Of a stretch of DNA of 64,000 nucleotides, positions 44,794-53,527 are shown in pieces. The translations under genes were made by a program, and so were the position numbers. Positions within the stretch are counted from its first letter, which is position 1. Each line of letters begins with the position of its first letter. Where the stretch lies: NCBI RefSeq assembly GCF_003096715.1, contig NZ_QEOL01000022.1, forward strand, positions 62,001 to 126,000, read 5' to 3'. Source of the stretch: Paraburkholderia silvatlantica (lineage in GTDB: Bacteria; Pseudomonadota; Gammaproteobacteria; Burkholderiales; Burkholderiaceae). The notes under the pieces were generated by a model that was not told where the DNA came from, searched no databases, and saw only the letters and a program-made list of their open reading frames with translations.

Positions 44794-44866
44794 GGTCGAC
44801 GAGATCCGGACGGGCAATGCCCGCTTCGCGCGCTGACCCGGCTTCGCGCAAGGCGGGCATGCGTCT

Positions 44867-46018
44867 TCAGGCGGCTTTCGTATCGGCCACGTCGTCCGCT
44901 TCTTCCGCTATGCGGTGCGAGGCCTGCGGCGCTTCATACGTCGGGAAATCCGAGTAGTTTTCTTCGGTGCCGCCCCAGAACGCCGAGCGCACGTAAGGCG
45001 TAAGCGGCAGGTCATGCTGCAGCCGGAACGGCAGGTCCGGGTTCGACGAGAAGTGACGTCCGAACGCGACGAGGTCCGCGTCGCCCGATTCCACGATGGC
45101 TATCGCGCTGTCGCGGCCGAAACCGCCTGCGGCGATGATCGGCCCGGAAAAGTGCGGGCGCAGATACGCGGCGGCGACGGCCGGATGCCCTTCGTGCAGC
45201 GTATCGTCGCCCTTGACGCGCGGTTCGATCACATGCAGATAGGCGATTCCGTACGAATCGAGCACCTTGGCGACATGGCTGAACGTCGCTTGGGGGTTGC
45301 TGTCCGAAATGCCTCCCCATTCGCCCGACGGCGAGATGCGTACGCCCACACGGTCCGCGCCGAACACCGAAATCAGCGCTTCGAGCGATTCGCGCAGGAA
45401 ACGCACGCGATTCCCGATCGGGCCGCCGTAGGCATCCGTGCGTCTGTTGGTGCCGTCCTGAATGAACTGGTCGACGAGGTAACCGTTCGCAGCATGGAGC
45501 TCGACGCCATCGAAGCCGGCTTTCCTTGCACGCTCCGCGGCACGGCGGAAGTCTTCGACGATTTCGGCGATTTCCCCGATCTCGAGCGCGCGGTGCGGCG
45601 ACGCGGGAACAAAGCCATCCTTCGTCAACGCAACGCCGTCGAACGGTACTACGGACGGAGCGACCGGATGAGCGCCGCCCGTCACGTCGACGTGACTTTG
45701 ACGGCCGCCGTGGATCAACTGCAGGAACGCGCGGCCGCCCTTTGCGTGCACCGCGTCGGCGATCGCCTTCCATCCTTCATGCTGGTCGTCGTGATAGATG
45801 CTCGCCGCGCCCAGGTACGAACGCGCCTGAACGGAGATGCTGGCCGCCTCGATGATCTCAAGACCGCCATCCGACGCGCGCTGGCCGTAGAAATCAGCCA
45901 TCATCGGGCTCGGAATGTCGCCGGGTTGCAGTGTGCGTACACGCGTCATCGGCGCGAGCACGACGCGATGCTTGAGGGTATATGCACCGACCTTCGCGGA
46001 AGTAAACAGCTTCTTCAT
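44867..46018 (-). CDS. Old Yellow Enzyme-type alkene reductase (NemA-like)
   Basis: FMN-dependent NAD(P)H reductase of activated C=C bonds and N-ethylmaleimide-like electrophiles, 383 residues, ATG at 46018 behind AAGGAAAG. The active-site set H175-x-x-N178-x-Y180 (in GVELHAANGYLVDQF) matches the OYE catalytic spacing. N-terminal APMTRVR and the phosphate-binding IIAAGGF are present. Element D lies about 100 bp upstream. With the peroxiredoxin-like gene and a quinone reductase nearby, it looks like an electrophile-detoxification cluster. Confidence 0.94.
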   Translation of the reverse strand: MKKLFTSAKVGAYTLKHRVVLAPMTRVRTLQPGDIPSPMMADFYGQRASDGGLEIIEAASISVQARSYLGAASIYHDDQHEGWKAIADAVHAKGGRAFLQLIHGGRQSHVDVTGGAHPVAPSVVPFDGVALTKDGFVPASPHRALEIGEIAEIVEDFRRAAERARKAGFDGVELHAANGYLVDQFIQDGTNRRTDAYGGPIGNRVRFLRESLEALISVFGADRVGVRISPSGEWGGISDSNPQATFSHVAKVLDSYGIAYLHVIEPRVKGDDTLHEGHPAVAAAYLRPHFSGPIIAAGGFGRDSAIAIVESGDADLVAFGRHFSSNPDLPFRLQHDLPLTPYVRSAFWGGTEENYSDFPTYEAPQASHRIAEEADDVADTKAA

Positions 46019-46082
46019 GATCTTTCCTTCAAGAGTGGGTTGAGCATCCGGGACCGAAGGTTCACGCGATGCGTTGAAATGA

Positions 46083-46088
46083 ACTGTA
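46083..46088 (-). promoter_or_regulatory. -10-like hexamer of OYE operon
   Basis: TACAGT on the minus strand, centred 55.5 bp from the box in element D. The quinone reductase gene has TAAATT at exactly the same offset. Confidence 0.5.
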
Positions 46089-46121
46089 GGGATTCGATGC
46101 AGGTTCAGATAGCGGGGAATC

Positions 46122-46150
46122 GGGATAGGGCCCATTCCAGATCCGGATGA
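46122..46150 (-). promoter_or_regulatory. LysR regulon element D (29 nt)
   Basis: Matches element E (47307-47335) at 25 of 29 positions. It contains ATTCC-AGATC-CGGAT (46134-46148), a T-N11-A box, about 66 bp upstream of the predicted OYE transcription start. Confidence 0.72.
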
Positions 46151-46189
46151 ATCGCCTTGCGAGACATCGGACGGACCGGCCCATCTCCG

Positions 46190-47179
46190 CTACACGGTTA
46201 CGACGATCTTGCCGAACTGGCCGTTGTTCTCGAGATAGCGGTGAACCTCGGGCATTTCGTCGAAGGTGAAGGTGCGATCGATGACCGGCTTCAGCGCGCC
46301 GCCCGCCAGGCCCTTGACGATAAATTCGACCGCCGATTGACGCCGCGTTTCGTCGCCGGTCGTGAGCCAGACGTTGTGCGCCTTGATGGTCGGCATTTTG
46401 GCGATCATCTCGAGCACGGGTATCGGCGTATCGCCTTCGGCCAGCGCACCGTAGAGATAGACCGTGCCCTGGAACGACAGCGCGGAGATCAGCTTCGGAA
46501 AATTCGGCCCGCCGATCGGATCGAACGCGACACGCGCGCCTTTGCCGTTGGTGATACGCATGACTTCAGCCACCATGTCCACTTCGTCAGTGACAATCAC
46601 GTGTGCTGCGCCGGCCTCGTGCAACGGTTCCCGCTTCGCCGGGGTCCGGGTCAATGCGATCGGAGTCCCGCCTGCGTAGTTGGTGATCTGGATTGCCGCC
46701 AGACCCACGCTGCTGGACGCGGCAGAAACGATGACAAAGTCGCCCTTTCCCACTTTGGCGTCTTCTATCAACGCGCCATATGGCGTCAAGAACATCATCC
46801 AGATCGATGCCGCTTCTTCGAACGTAAGCGAGCCGGGATGCTTCACTACAGCGTAGCCCGGCACGGTGATCACCTCGCCGTAAGTGAAGTACTGGTTCAT
46901 CGAGAAGGAGGGAATGACGCTGACCTGGTCGCCCACGGCGATGCCGGTCACGTCGGCGCCCACTGCGTCGACGATCCCTGCAGCCTCATAACCCAAGCCG
47001 GCTGGGAACCTGACGGGTTCGATATAGATGTCGGTGCGCCACATGGATTCTGCACGGTTGATCCCGATCGCCTTGACCCGGAGACGTACTTCGGTCGATG
47101 CGGGAGCGCGTACCGGCGTGTCGACGAACTCGAGGACTTCGGGGCCACCGGCTTTGGAAAACTGGATGATGCGTGACAT
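46190..47179 (-). CDS. zinc-independent quinone oxidoreductase (MDR family)
   Basis: A 329-residue medium-chain dehydrogenase/reductase, ATG at 47179 behind AGAGG. Features: GINRAESMWR (no zinc ligands), GYEAAGIVDAVG, and the NADPH loop SAASSSVGLAAIQI. It probably reduces quinones or enones with NADPH. A 5' fragment of a similar gene is at 54347-54502. Element E is about 130 bp upstream. The OYE gene lies downstream on the same strand but has its own element. Confidence 0.92.
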   Translation of the reverse strand: MSRIIQFSKAGGPEVLEFVDTPVRAPASTEVRLRVKAIGINRAESMWRTDIYIEPVRFPAGLGYEAAGIVDAVGADVTGIAVGDQVSVIPSFSMNQYFTYGEVITVPGYAVVKHPGSLTFEEAASIWMMFLTPYGALIEDAKVGKGDFVIVSAASSSVGLAAIQITNYAGGTPIALTRTPAKREPLHEAGAAHVIVTDEVDMVAEVMRITNGKGARVAFDPIGGPNFPKLISALSFQGTVYLYGALAEGDTPIPVLEMIAKMPTIKAHNVWLTTGDETRRQSAVEFIVKGLAGGALKPVIDRTFTFDEMPEVHRYLENNGQFGKIVVTV

Positions 47180-47267
47180 GTGAAACCTCTTGAAATATAG
47201 GGTTGAGAAAGGCGATACCGACCTGCGCTTCAAACCTGGCGTCGCACGCCGCGATTCGACGAAGCGA

Positions 47268-47273
47268 AATTTA
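47268..47273 (-). promoter_or_regulatory. -10-like hexamer of quinone reductase gene
   Basis: TAAATT on the minus strand, centred 55.5 bp from the box in element E and about 90 bp before the quinone reductase ATG. Confidence 0.5.
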
Positions 47274-47306
47274 GTCATTCCGCTGTGCGCCGGGAAGACG
47301 CGAAAA

Positions 47307-47335
47307 GGGATAGAGCTCATTCCAGATCGGGATAA
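47307..47335 (-). promoter_or_regulatory. LysR regulon element E (29 nt)
   Basis: Contains ATTCC-AGATC-GGGAT (47319-47333), a T-N11-A box, and is 25/29 identical to element D upstream of the OYE gene. Same strand orientation relative to its gene. Confidence 0.72.
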
Positions 47336-47448
47336 GTGCGAACCCTCCGCCCCCGGATACCCGGATATTTCAGGCGAGGCCGCTGTCCGGGGCAATGACC
47401 ATAGGGAGGCTGCCCGATGTGACAATTCCAGCGAAGGGGGCACGAAAG

Positions 47449-47484
47449 AAATGCGCTGCGCCGCTTAAATGCGCTGCGCCGCTT
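47449..47484. repeat. 18-bp perfect tandem repeat
   Basis: AAATGCGCTGCGCCGCTT occurs twice with no gap (47449-47466 and 47467-47484), between the quinone reductase promoter and the end of the LysR gene. Confidence 0.9.
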
Positions 47485-47604
47485 TATAGAATTTCCCGAG
47501 AAGCCGGAGAAATCCGGGACCGGCTTCAGACAGTGAGCAGTCGCAAATAGATGGCTGTTTTCGTCTCAAGAACGGTCAGCATGCGTGACTGAGATGCTGC
47601 GACA

Positions 47605-48504
47605 TCATCCAGCGCGTGTCGCGTCGACGCTTTCGCTAAACTCGTCCAACAAGAAATTGATGAAGGCGCGAGCCGCCGTCCGGGTCGCGCGGCCGAGGGG
47701 GAAATAGGCATGCACCGTGGTGCTGACCATCGACCAGTCGGTGAGGATCGGCACGAGCGATCCTTCCTCGAGCTCCCTGCGGCAGGCCCAGTATCCTATC
47801 GAAGTAATACCCAAGCCAGCCTTCGCAGCCGCAACCGCGCCCTCGTTGTCGCTGAACGATATGTTGGGCTCTATCGGCACATTGGTGGTTATCCCCTTGT
47901 GCGTGAACGTCCAGGCGGTACTGACAGTGGCCGCAGGTCCATACACGATCCGGTGACCGGCAAGCGCGTCCGGTGACATGGGCGTGCCGCACCGGGCGAG
48001 ATATGCAGGGGAGGCGACGATCAGCCGTGCGTAGCTGGTGAGCAGGCGCGCCGTCGCATTAGAGTCCGGCAAGGTTCCTATCCGGATGGCGACATCGACT
48101 GCGTCCCGGACAAGGTCCTGGCGACGGTCGTCGAGCAGAATCTCAATCCGCAGCAGCGGATGACGCTCAGCAAAACGGGGAAGTCGGGGAATAATCTCCC
48201 GTACGCCGGCACTCGTCGGCATCCCAACGCGAAGCGTTCCACGAAGCTCGTCTTGCCTGACGCTTTGTCCGGCATCATCAAGCTGGTCGAGCACGGTCTC
48301 AACGCGAATGAGATAGTCGGTGCCAGCCTCGGTCGGAATAACGGCGCGTGTCGTCCTCGCCAATAGAAGCGTGCCCAACTCGGCCTCGATATCGGCAACA
48401 GCGCGCGAGGCCTGCGATTGCGAGATTGAAAGCTCCCGCGCGGCGGCGGAAAAGCTTTGCAGTCGAGCGACCCGGCAGAAAATCCGCAATGCGTTGATGT
48501 CCAT
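47605..48504 (-). CDS. LysR-family regulator
   Basis: A 299-residue LysR protein, ATG at 48504 behind AGAGGAATACG. The helix-turn-helix region is typical (ALRIFCRVARLQSFSAAARE, QSQASRAVADIEAELGTLLL). It is divergent from the hydrolase-LLM-SDR genes and upstream of the quinone reductase and OYE genes on the same strand. Related T-N11-A boxes lie at all three promoters, so I infer it controls the set. Effector unknown. Confidence 0.92.
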   Translation of the reverse strand: MDINALRIFCRVARLQSFSAAARELSISQSQASRAVADIEAELGTLLLARTTRAVIPTEAGTDYLIRVETVLDQLDDAGQSVRQDELRGTLRVGMPTSAGVREIIPRLPRFAERHPLLRIEILLDDRRQDLVRDAVDVAIRIGTLPDSNATARLLTSYARLIVASPAYLARCGTPMSPDALAGHRIVYGPAATVSTAWTFTHKGITTNVPIEPNISFSDNEGAVAAAKAGLGITSIGYWACRRELEEGSLVPILTDWSMVSTTVHAYFPLGRATRTAARAFINFLLDEFSESVDATRAG

Positions 48505-48533
48505 CGTATTCCTCTAAACGTCTTACCTTTGAT

Positions 48534-48552
48534 CTATGCACATTCGGGATAG
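48534..48552 (+). promoter_or_regulatory. T-N11-A box between lysR and hydrolase gene
   Basis: CTAT-N11-ATAG, centred at 48543. A -10-like TATATT (48597-48602) lies 56.5 bp downstream on the plus strand, close to the offset at elements D and E. The interior is not well conserved with D and E, though ATTCGGGATAGG resembles parts of them. Confidence 0.45.
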
Positions 48553-48684
48553 GTCATAACCTCGTTTCATGGCTAGTACGTGGCGTGACTGCCCTCTATA
48601 TTGACACCGTTGCAGCACGAAACCGTCAATTCCGGCAGGCCGTCAACTTACTGGTCGGCTCGTCGGAGCAAAGAGGATTGAACC

Positions 48685-49521
48685 ATGAACAGCATCAATC
48701 ACGATACAGCGCCGACCCAATTCGTCGAGGCTAACGGCATCCGCTTCGCCTACCGCCGGTTCGGCAAGCAGGGCGGCTTGCCGCTTGTCTTCAATCAGCA
48801 CTACACCGGAACCTTGGACCACTGGGACCCGGCAGTAACCGATGGTTTTGCAAAGGACCGGGAAGTGATCCTTTTCAATAATGCCGGCGTCTCCAGCTCT
48901 TCGGGCGAGACGCCGACGAGTTTCCAGGAGATGGGCGCCAATGCGATCGCCTTCATTCGCGCGCTGGGTCTGACCCAGGTCGACGTACTTGGCATTTCGA
49001 TTGGTGGCTTCGTGGCGCAGGAGATCGCGCTGCAGGGCGGTGACCTTGTCCGCAAGATCATCCTCGTCGGCACCGGGCATCGTTCGCAGGACATGTCGGA
49101 AAGCCGCTCTGCGGAAATCTTCGCCGGAAGCTATGACCCGCCCGAACATTTGTGGCTTTCTGTCCATTTTGGACCTTCCGAAGCCAGCCAGAAGGCCGGC
49201 CCTGCCTTTCTCGAGCGCAAGCTGCGTCGTCGGGATCGCGATCCGCAGGTGAGCGCGCAAACCATTGCCGCCCAGGGCGAGGCGATCGGCAAGTGGCATG
49301 TGCCGAACGATAGCGCGCTGGAGTATCTGAAATCGATCCGGCAGCCCGTGCTGGTCGTCCAGGGCAGCAATGACGTCATCATTCCGACGAGGCATTCGTT
49401 CACGCTCCAGCAGCATCTGCCGAACGCGCAGTTGATCGTCTATCCGGACTCCAATCACGGGTCGATCTATCAGTATCCGGAGACGTTCGTCGCCAATGCG
49501 ACGACCTTCCTCGACGCCTGA
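48685..49521 (+). CDS. alpha/beta-fold hydrolase (copy 2)
   Basis: A 278-residue hydrolase, ATG behind AGAGGATTG. Nucleophile motif GISIGG with Ser105, His in YPDSNHGSIYQYPE. It aligns from the first residues with the hydrolase at 31962-32807, and the nucleophile falls at the same residue number. It is divergent from the LysR gene at 47605-48504 and is followed by an LLM flavin enzyme and two SDRs on the same strand. Confidence 0.9.
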   Translation: MNSINHDTAPTQFVEANGIRFAYRRFGKQGGLPLVFNQHYTGTLDHWDPAVTDGFAKDREVILFNNAGVSSSSGETPTSFQEMGANAIAFIRALGLTQVDVLGISIGGFVAQEIALQGGDLVRKIILVGTGHRSQDMSESRSAEIFAGSYDPPEHLWLSVHFGPSEASQKAGPAFLERKLRRRDRDPQVSAQTIAAQGEAIGKWHVPNDSALEYLKSIRQPVLVVQGSNDVIIPTRHSFTLQQHLPNAQLIVYPDSNHGSIYQYPETFVANATTFLDA

Positions 49522-49577
49522 AACCCGCCGCTGACTCGTCAATCGGGCCAGCGGCAACGGACGCGACGGAGCGACAG

Positions 49578-50939
49578 ATGGCTAAACATCGCCAACTCCA
49601 CCTCGGTGCTTTCATGCGGCCAGCGGCCATCCACACGGGCGCGTGGCGCTATCCGGGCGCCGACCCGCATGCGAATTTCAGCCTCGAACAGATGCGTCGC
49701 TCGATCCGGCGACTGGAAGAGGCGAAGTTCGATGCCTTCTTCATGGCCGACCACCTGGCGTTGTTGAACATGCCAATCGCGGCTCTCATGAGGAGCCACA
49801 CGGTGACGTCATTCGAACCTTTCACGTTGCTCTCGGCGCTGTCGGCGGTTACCGAACGGATCGGGCTGATCGCGACAGCCTCGACAACCTTCGATGCGCC
49901 CTACCACATTGCCAAGCGGTTCGCGTCGCTGGACCACCTCAGCGGTGGCCGGGCCGGCTGGAACGTGGTGACAACGGCGAATCCCGACGCGGCCCTCAAC
50001 TTCGGCTACGAATCCCAGATGGATCATGACGATCGCTACGAGCGTGCGCGCGAGTTCGTCGAGGTGGTCACCGGCCTCTGGGACAGCTTCGCCGATGATG
50101 CCTTCGTCAGGGACACCGAAAGCGGGGTCTTCGTCGATCCCGCACGAATTCATGCGATCAGTCACAAAGGTCCATCACTGAAAGTGCAAGGTCCGCTCAA
50201 CATCGCACGACCGCCGCAGGGCTGGCCCGTGATTGTTCAGGCCGGGGCGTCACCGGCAGGCCGTCAGCTCGCGGCGGAAACCGCTGAGGTCATTTTCGGC
50301 GCTCCGCCGACGATAGAGGCCGCGCGCAGCTTCAATGCCGATGTCCGTTCGCGCATGGCTGCGATCGGCCGCGCACCCGACACGCTGCGGTACCTGCCCG
50401 GCGCTTTCGTTGTCGTAGCTGACAGCATGAATGAGGCGCTCGAGCGCCGTGCCACGCTCGACAGTCTCGTCCACTATGACAGTGGCATCGGGTCTCTGAA
50501 CTCGATGCTTGGATTCGACGTTTCCGACCATGATCCCGATGGACCACTGCCGGAGATCCCGGAGACTGAAGCTGGTCGCTCGCAGCGCGAGCGCATGGTC
50601 AATCTCGCCCGGGAGAAAGGTCTGACGATCCGGGAGCTCGCGCGGGCAGCCGGCAGCTATTCGGGCTTCGCCTTCGTCGGCACCGCGACATCGATCGCCG
50701 ACGAGATGCAGGAGTGGCTGGAGACTGAGGCCTCCGATGGCTTCAACGTCATGTTTCCCTGGATTCCAGGCGGCCTCGACGAGGTGATCGACAAGCTCGT
50801 TCCGGAGCTCCAGCGGCGCGGTTTGTTCAGACGCGAATATGAAGGGCGCACATTGAGGGAGCATCTCGGCCTTCCGCGGCCTTCCAACCGTTTCTTTCCG
50901 CCCGAGCACGAAGTTTTAACTCGCACTTCCAGCGTTTGA
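49578..50939 (+). CDS. LLM-class flavin-dependent monooxygenase (NtaA/DszA type)
   Basis: A 453-residue bacterial-luciferase-like enzyme with GGAGCG upstream of its ATG. Typical NtaA/SnaA/DszA features: HLGAFMRPAAIHTGAWRYPG at the N-terminus, GRAGWNVVTTANPDAALNFG, and PVIVQAGASPAGRQLAAETA. It would use reduced FMN and oxygen to oxidise a substrate such as a chelator, sulfur compound or antibiotic precursor; substrate unknown. It needs a separate flavin reductase, which is not seen in this operon. It lies 56 bp after the hydrolase. Confidence 0.92.
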   Translation: MAKHRQLHLGAFMRPAAIHTGAWRYPGADPHANFSLEQMRRSIRRLEEAKFDAFFMADHLALLNMPIAALMRSHTVTSFEPFTLLSALSAVTERIGLIATASTTFDAPYHIAKRFASLDHLSGGRAGWNVVTTANPDAALNFGYESQMDHDDRYERAREFVEVVTGLWDSFADDAFVRDTESGVFVDPARIHAISHKGPSLKVQGPLNIARPPQGWPVIVQAGASPAGRQLAAETAEVIFGAPPTIEAARSFNADVRSRMAAIGRAPDTLRYLPGAFVVVADSMNEALERRATLDSLVHYDSGIGSLNSMLGFDVSDHDPDGPLPEIPETEAGRSQRERMVNLAREKGLTIRELARAAGSYSGFAFVGTATSIADEMQEWLETEASDGFNVMFPWIPGGLDEVIDKLVPELQRRGLFRREYEGRTLREHLGLPRPSNRFFPPEHEVLTRTSSV

Positions 50940-50996
50940 AAAGCATTCGGGCGATCTATGTGCCCGCGACTCACCCTCTACTTAATGGACAAAATC

Positions 50997-51743
50997 ATGG
51001 CAAGTACTCTTCAAGGAAAGATCGCTCTTGTGACCGGCGGCTCACGCGGTATCGGCGCCGCAACCGCCATCCAGCTCGCTGCGCAAGGGGCCACCGTAGC
51101 GCTGAGTTATTCCAGCAGCGAGGCCGCAGCCAGAAAGGTCATTGCAACGATCGAAGCGTCCGGTGGTAAGGCTATTGCCCTGAAGGCCGACCAGGCGGAC
51201 GCAACAGCGGTTAAAGCATTGATTGCGGAAGTTGTCGAGCGGTTGGGCCGGATCGACATTCTGGTCAATAACGCCGCCGTTTTCGTGACAGGCGCGGTGG
51301 CCGAGACCACGGATACATCGGGCTTCGAGCGACAACAGAAGATCAATTACGAAGCCGTGGTAACCGCTATTCGAGAAGCCTCGCGGGTGATGGAGAGCGG
51401 CGGCAGGATCATCTCGATTTCGTCGGCTCTCGCCTGGCGATCAAGCTGGCCTGGCCTTGCTGACTACAGCGCAACGAAGCGCGCAATTGAGGGCTACAGC
51501 AAAGGTGCTGCGCGGGATCTGGGCCCGAAGGGCATTACCGTGAATGTTATCGGCACCGGTTCGACGAATACCGAGATGAATCCAGATAACAGTCCCTTTG
51601 CCGAGGCGCAGGCAGCCGCCACTGCGCTCGGACGCTTCGGTCGGCCTGAAGAGATCGCCTCCGTGGTCGCCTTCGTCGCCAGCCCCGCGGCGAGCTTCAT
51701 CACCGGCGCAATCATTCCCGTTGACGGTGGCTATAGCGCGTAA
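50997..51743 (+). CDS. SDR-family oxidoreductase (3-oxoacyl reductase-like)
   Basis: A 248-residue SDR; ATG at 50997 (MASTLQGK) preferred to earlier in-frame starts. Motifs TGGSRGIGAA, LVNNAAVFV and YSATK, and a normal end (PVDGGYSA). It is 57 bp after the LLM enzyme gene and 88 bp before the next SDR gene, on the same strand, so it likely belongs to the hydrolase-LLM-SDR-SDR unit. Confidence 0.92.
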   Translation: MASTLQGKIALVTGGSRGIGAATAIQLAAQGATVALSYSSSEAAARKVIATIEASGGKAIALKADQADATAVKALIAEVVERLGRIDILVNNAAVFVTGAVAETTDTSGFERQQKINYEAVVTAIREASRVMESGGRIISISSALAWRSSWPGLADYSATKRAIEGYSKGAARDLGPKGITVNVIGTGSTNTEMNPDNSPFAEAQAAATALGRFGRPEEIASVVAFVASPAASFITGAIIPVDGGYSA

Positions 51744-51831
51744 CGCAATACGAGCCACATGACGCAATTCTTGCCGTTTCGCGGCTCGAATAACCCAGAA
51801 TCTTTTTACTGGTTGCCAAAGGAGTCGGAAA

Positions 51832-52581
51832 ATGAATGAATCGCCCGTAGCACTTGTGACGGGAGCGCTTTCTGGAATTGGTCGCGCAACAGCGATTGCC
51901 TTCGCTAAAGAGAAAGCTCGGCTGGTCATCTCGGGCCGTCGGCTCGAAGAAGGCAGGAAGCTCTCTGAGCAGCTGCGTTCATCTGGTGCCGAAGTGGAAT
52001 TCGTGCAGGCAGATGTGCGTTTCGAGGACCAGGTCCAAGGCTTGGTCGACCGCGTTATTTCCCGTTTTGGTCGTCTGGATATTGCGGTGAACAGCGCCGG
52101 TTACGAGGGCGACCCCGCACCGATAGTTGAACAGAACGTCGATCAATACGCATTCGTTTTCGATACGAATGTTCTCGGCACGTGGCTGGCGCTCAAGCAC
52201 GAAATCCGCGCCATGGCAGCCCAGGGCGGCGGGAGCATTGTCAATGTATCGTCGACGATGGGTATTCGCGGCGCTCCCCGGAACGCACTTTATGTCGCCA
52301 GCAAGCATGCGGTCGAGGGTCTGACGAAATCCGCTGCGCTCGAGACAGCCGCGTTCAATATTCGAGTCAACGCAGTAGCGCCTGGGCCCATACAGACAGA
52401 AATGCTTGACCGCATAACGGGTTCCGACTCGGGCAAGGCCGCGATGCTCGCGACCGTGCCACTTAAACGTGCGGGAACGCCTGAAGAGATTGCAGACGCA
52501 ATCATTTTTGTGGCGTCGGAAAAAGCGAGTTTTATGACCGGCGAAGTTCTTCGGGTCAACGGAGGACGAACTGCTGCGTGA
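51832..52581 (+). CDS. SDR-family oxidoreductase (SDR trio, copy 3)
   Basis: A 249-residue SDR, ATG behind AAAGGAGTCGG. Motifs TGALSGIGRA, VNSAGYEG and YVASK, ending RVNGGRTAA. Of the trio it is closest to the SDR at 33485-34231 (same C-terminal end and PLKRAGTPEEIA). Codon use here is slightly less GC-rich than in the paralogues, which may mean separate acquisition. Confidence 0.92.
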   Translation: MNESPVALVTGALSGIGRATAIAFAKEKARLVISGRRLEEGRKLSEQLRSSGAEVEFVQADVRFEDQVQGLVDRVISRFGRLDIAVNSAGYEGDPAPIVEQNVDQYAFVFDTNVLGTWLALKHEIRAMAAQGGGSIVNVSSTMGIRGAPRNALYVASKHAVEGLTKSAALETAAFNIRVNAVAPGPIQTEMLDRITGSDSGKAAMLATVPLKRAGTPEEIADAIIFVASEKASFMTGEVLRVNGGRTAA

Positions 52582-53038
52582 GACTTACGCACAGCCAACA
52601 CATGATTGCATGACAATGCTCCCGAGTCTGCAGGTTGAAAATTCAAGATCAATTCAGGTGCAGAAGGTCGGCGCCCTGATCAGCCGCAGCTGTCAGCGCA
52701 CGCTTGACGGCCCGATCTCCACGGCCACCGTCCGGCAGTGGCCGCATTCGGGCGTTGTTCTGACATTCTGATGAACCAGCCGAAGGACAGTAGTGGATGG
52801 GGTTCTGCCTTTTGCATGAGAGGCCGTGCCTGCGGCCATTGCGGCGCCCGATCATCGGGCGGAGGTAGTCCAGTTGCGGACATTCGCGAACGTCCGTTGC
52901 CGATTCGCCTATGTTATGCGGGCAAACGATTCTGGGCGTTCTGCCCTTCGTGGACTAGTCTTCATGAGGGCAGTGCTTCTTCTCCCCAAGCCGCTCCTCG
53001 ATGCGGCGGCGCTGAACTCAATGGTCGGAGATCGTGCC
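52582..53038. other. intergenic region without recognised gene
   Basis: About 457 bp between the last SDR and the Cache-domain gene. It contains a 15-bp perfect palindrome (GCCCGAT-C-ATCGGGC, 52846-52860). Open frames exist on both strands but have no ribosome sites or family resemblance. Confidence 0.45.
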
Positions 53039-53527
53039 ATGAGCGACAAAGCCCTCTTTACCGGCATCTTGTTACTGGCCGGATTGTTCTGCACCGCGTC
53101 GCCTACATTTTCTCAGTCGTCTCGTCCGACGTCCGAAACAGCAAAGCAAGTCGAAGCGCTGGTTGACAAAGCCGCCGCGTTAATAGACAGCAAAGGCAAG
53201 GCCGCCTTCTCCGATTTCAGAATCAAAGGTAGCGAGTGGTTCCATGGGGATACCTATATTTTTGTTTACGATCTGAATGCAAATGTCCTGCTGAATCCGG
53301 CCTTCCCTGCACGGGAGGGAACGAACGTCCACGGTCAGAAGGACACCAACGGCAAGCTGTTTCATGACGCCATGATCCAGACGGTTGAAACGACGGGATC
53401 GGGCTGGGTCGACTACATGTTCCTGAAGCCGGGACAGACTCGCCCATCGCATAAATGGACCTATGTGAAGGCCGTCAGGATAAACGGAGCTCCAGGTTTG
53501 GTGGGTTCGGGCTTCTATTCGGAGTAG
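53039..53527 (+). CDS. secreted single Cache-domain protein
   Basis: A 162-residue protein, ATG at 53039 behind GGAG. A signal peptide covers about residues 1-24 (LFTGILLLAGLFCTASPTFS). The rest is a Cache_2-type sensor domain (YIFVYDLNANVLLNPAFPA, then GTNVHGQKDTNGKLFHDAMI and GSGWVDYMFLKPG). Most Cache domains are sensors in chemoreceptors or kinases; here it stands alone, so it may be a periplasmic ligand-binding protein. Neighbours give no further hint. Confidence 0.88.
   Translation: MSDKALFTGILLLAGLFCTASPTFSQSSRPTSETAKQVEALVDKAAALIDSKGKAAFSDFRIKGSEWFHGDTYIFVYDLNANVLLNPAFPAREGTNVHGQKDTNGKLFHDAMIQTVETTGSGWVDYMFLKPGQTRPSHKWTYVKAVRINGAPGLVGSGFYSE

Larger units (their letters stand above)
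47180..47604. other. intergenic region with element E and tandem repeat
   Basis: About 425 bp between the quinone reductase start and the stop of the LysR gene. It carries element E, the -10-like hexamer at 47268-47273 and the 18-bp tandem repeat at 47449-47484; no gene recognised. Confidence 0.6.

Noticed and set aside
44915..46150. 411-codon plus-strand open frame
   Set aside because: Antisense to the Old Yellow Enzyme gene, whose catalytic motif is intact.
46157..47176. 339-codon plus-strand open frame
   Set aside because: Antisense to the quinone reductase gene.
52846..52860. 15-bp perfect palindrome as an operator
   Set aside because: It is short and GC-rich, stands about 180 bp before the Cache gene, and no regulator is near; it may be chance.
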